33,758 bases of DNA. It comes from Planctomycetales bacterium (GTDB lineage: Bacteria; Planctomycetota; SZUA-567). Positions 31,034 to 33,758 of this stretch are shown piece by piece. The DNA is taken from assembly GCA_025997475.1 (NCBI GenBank), contig BNUQ01000018.1:1-33758 (forward strand). Direction: 5' to 3'. Numbering within the stretch: position 1 is the stretch's first letter; the number at the start of each line of letters is the position of its first letter. The translations under genes and the position numbers were made by a program. The notes under the pieces are model-generated. The model did not search any database, had not been told where the DNA came from, and saw only the letters and a list, made by a program, of their open reading frames with translations.

Positions 31034-32056
31034 TTATTTTCGGGTTTGATAGCCGTCGGGATTTTGCGTCTGCCACCGCCAGACGTCGGCGCACATTTGC
31101 GCGAGCGACAATTCGGCTTGCCAATGCAACTCTTCACGGGCGCGCGTCGGGTCGGCGTAAGTCGCGACGACATCGCCGGCGCGCCGCGGCGCGATTTTAT
31201 ACGGAATTTTTTGCCCGCTGGCGGACGCGAACGCCGCGATGACTTCGAGGACGCTTACGCCGGCGCCGGTGCCGAAATTCCACGCCCGCGCCCCCGCGAA
31301 GCGCGGCAGACCGTCCAACGCCGCGAGATGCCCTTTCGCCAAATCGACGACGTGCAAATAATCGCGGACACAAGTGCCGTCCGGCGTCGGATAATCGTTG
31401 CCGAAAACCGACAGTTCCGGCAATTTTCCCGCCGCGACCAACGCGATATACGGCAACAAATTATTCGGCGTTCCCCGCGGGTCTTCGCCCAATAAGCCGC
31501 TGGCGTGCGCGCCGACCGGATTGAAATAGCGCAACAACGCGATGTGCCACGCCGCATCCGCCGCCGCCGCGTCGCGCAAAATTTCTTCGATGAATAATTT
31601 CGTGCGCCCGTAGGGACACTCGGCGTTTTGCGTCGGCGACGCTTCCGTAACCGGCACTCGCGCCGGATTGCCATAGACCGTGCAGGAAGAACTGAACACC
31701 AAATTTTTGCAGTTCACGGCGCTCATCGCGCGGCAAAGGTTCAACGTGCCGGTGAGATTATTTTCGTAATACGTCAGCGGTATCGACACCGACTCGCCCA
31801 CCGCTTTCAGCGCCGCAAAATGAACGACCGCGTCCGGCGAAAATTCCCGCGACGCCGCCAGTAGCGGCTCGTAGTCCAATAAATCTATCCGGCGAAACTG
31901 CAATTCTTTGCCGGTGATTTGGCGGACGCGATTGAGCGCCTCCGGGTTGCTCCGGCACAAGTTGTCGATAACCAAAACCCGATGCCCCGCGTTCAACAGT
32001 TCGACGCAGGTATGACTGCCGATATACCCCGCGCCGCCGGTAACCAAAACGTTCAT
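31034..32056 (-). CDS. galE: UDP-glucose 4-epimerase
   Basis: This NAD-dependent short-chain dehydrogenase of 340 residues interconverts UDP-glucose and UDP-galactose (or the N-acetyl forms). Landmarks are the nucleotide-binding G7-G-A-G-Y-I-G, catalytic S124 in SSSCTVYG, and Y149-x3-K153 in CPYGRTKL. Further markers are YFNPVGAHASGLLGEDP and PDGTCVRDYLHVVDLAKGH. AAGGAG lies before the ATG at 32056. The fkbM gene follows by 62 bp on the same strand, suggesting a short glycan operon. The sequence does not tell Glc/Gal from GlcNAc/GalNAc preference. Confidence 0.96.
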   Translation of the reverse strand: MNVLVTGGAGYIGSHTCVELLNAGHRVLVIDNLCRSNPEALNRVRQITGKELQFRRIDLLDYEPLLAASREFSPDAVVHFAALKAVGESVSIPLTYYENNLTGTLNLCRAMSAVNCKNLVFSSSCTVYGNPARVPVTEASPTQNAECPYGRTKLFIEEILRDAAAADAAWHIALLRYFNPVGAHASGLLGEDPRGTPNNLLPYIALVAAGKLPELSVFGNDYPTPDGTCVRDYLHVVDLAKGHLAALDGLPRFAGARAWNFGTGAGVSVLEVIAAFASASGQKIPYKIAPRRAGDVVATYADPTRAREELHWQAELSLAQMCADVWRWQTQNPDGYQTRK

Positions 32057-32085
32057 CGAAAACTCCTTGTTGGAGGTGAAAAGAA

Positions 32086-32118
32086 GTATCTCACGGAAGC
32101 ACGGAGGACTCGGAGTAG
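32086..32118. repeat. CTCCGTG-type dispersed repeat fragment
   Basis: TATCTCACGGAAGCACGGAGGACTCGG read here is the reverse-strand relative of the fragment at 13206-13235. It lies in the 30-80 bp upstream of galE and next to B4. Confidence 0.5.
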
Positions 32119-32137
32119 CGAGAGATTGAACGCGATT

Positions 32138-32241
32138 GCTCTATTCAATTGCCACGCCTTTTAAGGCGTGGTTAGCGGAAAAAAAAGAAACGGGCTTTGG
32201 TCCCCAAAAGTAAAAATACGGTCTCATTCCATTCGGCTTTA
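32138..32241. repeat. Hairpin element B4, left half, cut by IS630 insertion
   Basis: GCTCTATTCAATTGCCACG, hairpin ACGCC-TTTTAA-GGCGT and a GGGCTTTGGTCCCC-like block match the right end of B3 read in reverse. The match ends at CATTCGGCTTTA, where the IS630 element begins at the TA. The other half of the B element is not found beyond the IS, so a deletion or an older truncation is implied. Confidence 0.75.
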
Positions 32242-32269
32242 TACTCAAGGCGAATTGTTTTGCGGAAAG

Positions 32270-33334
32270 TCACGTTGGCAACGGCAGTCGTTTCTTGATA
32301 GGATAAACGATGTCGAATTTTAGCGTCAGCAACGTTTTCAGGTCATCAGCAAAATCGCCCGCGGACAACCGAAAGAAAAATTCGCGCAGGGCACCTCGAA
32401 AGCCCAAAAATTTCTCATAGTAACGGTTATTCGTTACTTGCTGATGCATAAATCGCCACAACCGCTCAATCAAATTCAAATTCGGCGAATACGGTGGGAA
32501 AAAGTCCAACTTTATCCGCGAGGTCTCCAAATACTCGCGCACTAATTTCGAGCGGTAATAACGCGCATTGTCCGCAAAAACGCCGATCGTTTCGGCCGTC
32601 GGATATTGCGCCTCGATTTGGCGGAAAAGTTCGATGGTGGACTGCGCGTTGACCGTGTCGCTTTCTAACGCGAGGGCTTCGCGCGTCTCAATGTTCAGCG
32701 CACCGTTGATATTGACCCGCTCGCGACCGGTGTTCGCCGGCACCGCAATCTTTTCGCCGCGCAAACCCCAGGCCTTGGTCGGGCGCGGATTATGCGTCGG
32801 ATGCACCGCGTCGAGATAAATGACCGGCGTTTCCGGCGCTTTATGCGCCAATAAATCGGTGATTTTTTCGACAAATTCTGATTGCGCCTGCGGGTCGGCG
32901 TTTCCCGGCACCCAGACCGTATGCTTATACACGAAGTCCAAGCGATGCAATAAATCGCGCATTCCGCTGATGGAAAACTCGGCGTCAAATTTTTCGCGGC
33001 ACCAATCAATCGCCGGTTGGACGGAAGACAACAAATTTTGATTTACCCATTCTCGGAGTTGCTGTTTGGCGTCCGCGCTTAATTTGCCGTCGTAACCGTG
33101 ATAATTATTGGCGAGAAGCGCTTCGATGCCGCAGTTGATAAACGTCGCGTAATGGCTCCGCAGGGTATCGTCCGAGAGCAAAAATAATTTGGCGACTTCG
33201 GCGAAAGAAAGTCCTTTGTCGAGCGCGAGGATAATTTTGATGCGGTCGGCGTAGCGCTTGGACGGCTCCAACCGATGACGGGAGGCAAGTTCCTGGCGCT
33301 GTTCGGCGGTGAGAAAGTTAGCGATGGTTTTCAT
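32270..33334 (-). CDS. IS630 family transposase
   Basis: This 354-residue DDE transposase has an N-terminal helix-turn-helix region (FAEVAKLFLLSDDTLRSHYATF), then the catalytic triad: Asp in VIYLDAVHPTHN, Asp in GVFADNARYYRS and Glu in PYSPNLNLIERLWRFMH. The stop lies inside the left terminal repeat, as often in compact IS. It is full length with no frameshift, so it may be active. The ATG at 33334 is repeated 64 bases upstream because of a tandem duplication. The upstream copy is out of frame and opens a 26-codon reading frame that ends 14 bases past this ATG. Confidence 0.95.
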   Translation of the reverse strand: MKTIANFLTAEQRQELASRHRLEPSKRYADRIKIILALDKGLSFAEVAKLFLLSDDTLRSHYATFINCGIEALLANNYHGYDGKLSADAKQQLREWVNQNLLSSVQPAIDWCREKFDAEFSISGMRDLLHRLDFVYKHTVWVPGNADPQAQSEFVEKITDLLAHKAPETPVIYLDAVHPTHNPRPTKAWGLRGEKIAVPANTGRERVNINGALNIETREALALESDTVNAQSTIELFRQIEAQYPTAETIGVFADNARYYRSKLVREYLETSRIKLDFFPPYSPNLNLIERLWRFMHQQVTNNRYYEKFLGFRGALREFFFRLSAGDFADDLKTLLTLKFDIVYPIKKRLPLPT

Positions 33335-33418
33335 ACGTTATTTTTTTATCTTTTTCCTGGCGCTGTTCGGCGGTGAGAAAGTTAGCGATGGTTTTCATAC
33401 GTTATTTTTTTATCTTTT
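33291..33418. repeat. 64-bp tandem duplication over the transposase start
   Basis: Bases 33291-33354 and 33355-33418 are identical. The unit begins TCCTGGCGCTGTTCGGCGG and ends TTTTTTTATCTTTT; on the coding strand it holds the first 15 codons and the leader. Since 64 is not a multiple of three, the second ATG (33396-33398) is out of phase. An assembly artefact is possible. Confidence 0.9.
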
Positions 33419-33456
33419 GTCTGCGCCAACGCAATCTTTCCCCAAAAAATAATTCG

Positions 33457-33630
33457 CTATGGGTATAACTCAAAACGCGCCGCGTTCATCGCCCCAGTAT
33501 AAATTTCCACCGCCAGTAGGCGCAGACCGCGCAACGCCGCCACCGCGTTGCGACCGGAAAAGTGCTTGCCGCAAATGAACGCGATTAAAGTTACACCGGC
33601 GAGCGCCCATCCATACGGGCGATGATAATA
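33457..33630 (-). other. Open 57-codon tail of unknown origin beside the IS5-like end
   Basis: Reading minus from the IS5-like element end, a stop-free stretch encodes YYHRPYGWALAGVTLIAFICG and continues to ARFELYP. The last three codons lie inside the IS630 terminal repeat. It could be the rest of a disrupted gene or only repeat DNA with a chance open frame. I cannot choose. Confidence 0.25.
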
Positions 33631-33633
33631 TTA

Positions 33634-33758
33634 GGCCTGTTCGATAACCGTTAAGTTTTTAGGGCTAAATCGTAGTTGATGATGCCGCAGAGCAATGACA
33701 GTCGCAAGCGGTGTCGGCGGCGGTGATTGCGATACGGATACGCCATTATTTTGAACAC
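33634..33758 (-). mobile_element. IS5-like element, right part only (runs off the window)
   Basis: The element end GGCCTGTTCGATAACCG follows a TA at 33632-33633 and matches the MITE ends at 26081 and the solo end at 16436. A transposase tail lies just inside. The rest is beyond the window. Confidence 0.7.
33651..33758 (-). CDS. IS5-like transposase, C-terminal fragment
   Basis: The last 35 codons of a minus-strand frame, entering from the right edge, read VFKIMAYPYRNHRRRHRLRL then SLLCGIINYDLALKT and stop at 33651-33653. The arginine-rich stretch followed by LRLxLLCGIINYDL is like the C-terminus of many IS5-family transposases (pattern RxxxRLRxNLIAGIYNYEL). The stop is 17 bases from the element end. 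It is partial only because the window ends. Confidence 0.6.
   Translation of the reverse strand: MFKIMAYPYRNHRRRHRLRLSLLCGIINYDLALKT

Larger units (their letters stand above)
32242..33465 (-). mobile_element. Complete IS630-family insertion sequence, 1224 bp
   Basis: The left end is TACTCAAGGCGAATTGTTTT (32242-32261). The complement of the right end is TACCCATAGCGAATTATTTT. Similarity continues inward for about 38 bp, to CGTTGGC in both. TA duplications flank it at 32240-32241 and 33466-33467, the expected IS630 target. One intact transposase fills it. A 64-bp tandem duplication lies in its 5' part. Confidence 0.85.

Overview
The window looks like one chromosomal segment of a Gram-negative, GC-rich bacterium with a diderm envelope. 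LpxA implies lipid A, and ExbD, MreB and prepilin-type proteins are present. Several traits point to the PVC group, perhaps near Lentisphaerota or Kiritimatiellota. These are the prepilin leaders lacking Gly at -1, a c-di-AMP cyclase with a YbbR partner in a lipid A-bearing cell, an archaeal/eukaryote-type ProRS, and very repeat-rich spacers. That placement is an inference; no rRNA is present to settle it. The left edge (about 1-200) is homopolymer-rich and low quality. The right edge ends inside an insertion sequence, so both look like contig ends.

Layout. 1-6200 (all minus): a truncated GT87-like membrane glycosyltransferase, a 2[4Fe-4S] ferredoxin, then ybbR, cdaA, a VapC/AbrB toxin-antitoxin pair, a prepilin, a PARP-like ADP-ribosyltransferase candidate with a small overlapping partner, and a second prepilin. 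6255-6344: tRNA-Ser(GCU). 6532-7983: a solitary gcvPB. 8115-11554 (minus): a shape-type cluster of two TM/coiled-coil proteins with related C-terminal domains, a small acidic TM protein and MreB. 11828-17226: a DegT-type aminotransferase, LpxA, a tryptophan pentapeptide-repeat protein, a sodium:solute symporter and a lone ExbD. 17398-25810: a large MscS-type channel, SbcD, a MoxR ATPase, HisRS and RNase R. 26307-32056: AmrS-type radical SAM protein, ProRS, NrdG-like activase, a frameshifted FkbM methyltransferase with an 11-G tract, and GalE. 32242-33758: a complete IS630-family element with its TA duplication, then the end of an IS5-like element.

The spacers are the most unusual part. About ten carry a composite repeat: an array of 7-bp units, a core of about 40-60 bp that often holds a GCGCGAAGCGC-like palindrome, and an inverted array of the same 7-bp unit. 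The heptamer differs between loci, but the two arms of one locus agree. These elements abut stop codons and in some cases start codons, and fill every gap of the mreB cluster. A second family of hairpin elements (CTCTATTCAATTGCCACGCC ends), a 159-bp MITE that shares ends with the IS5-like element, a multi-hairpin block at 27428-27754 and several smaller repeat types fill the remaining gaps. Most genes are housekeeping. The accessory candidates for new biology are the ART/partner gene pair, the mreB-linked coiled-coil proteins, the Trp-repeat protein and the composite heptamer elements.
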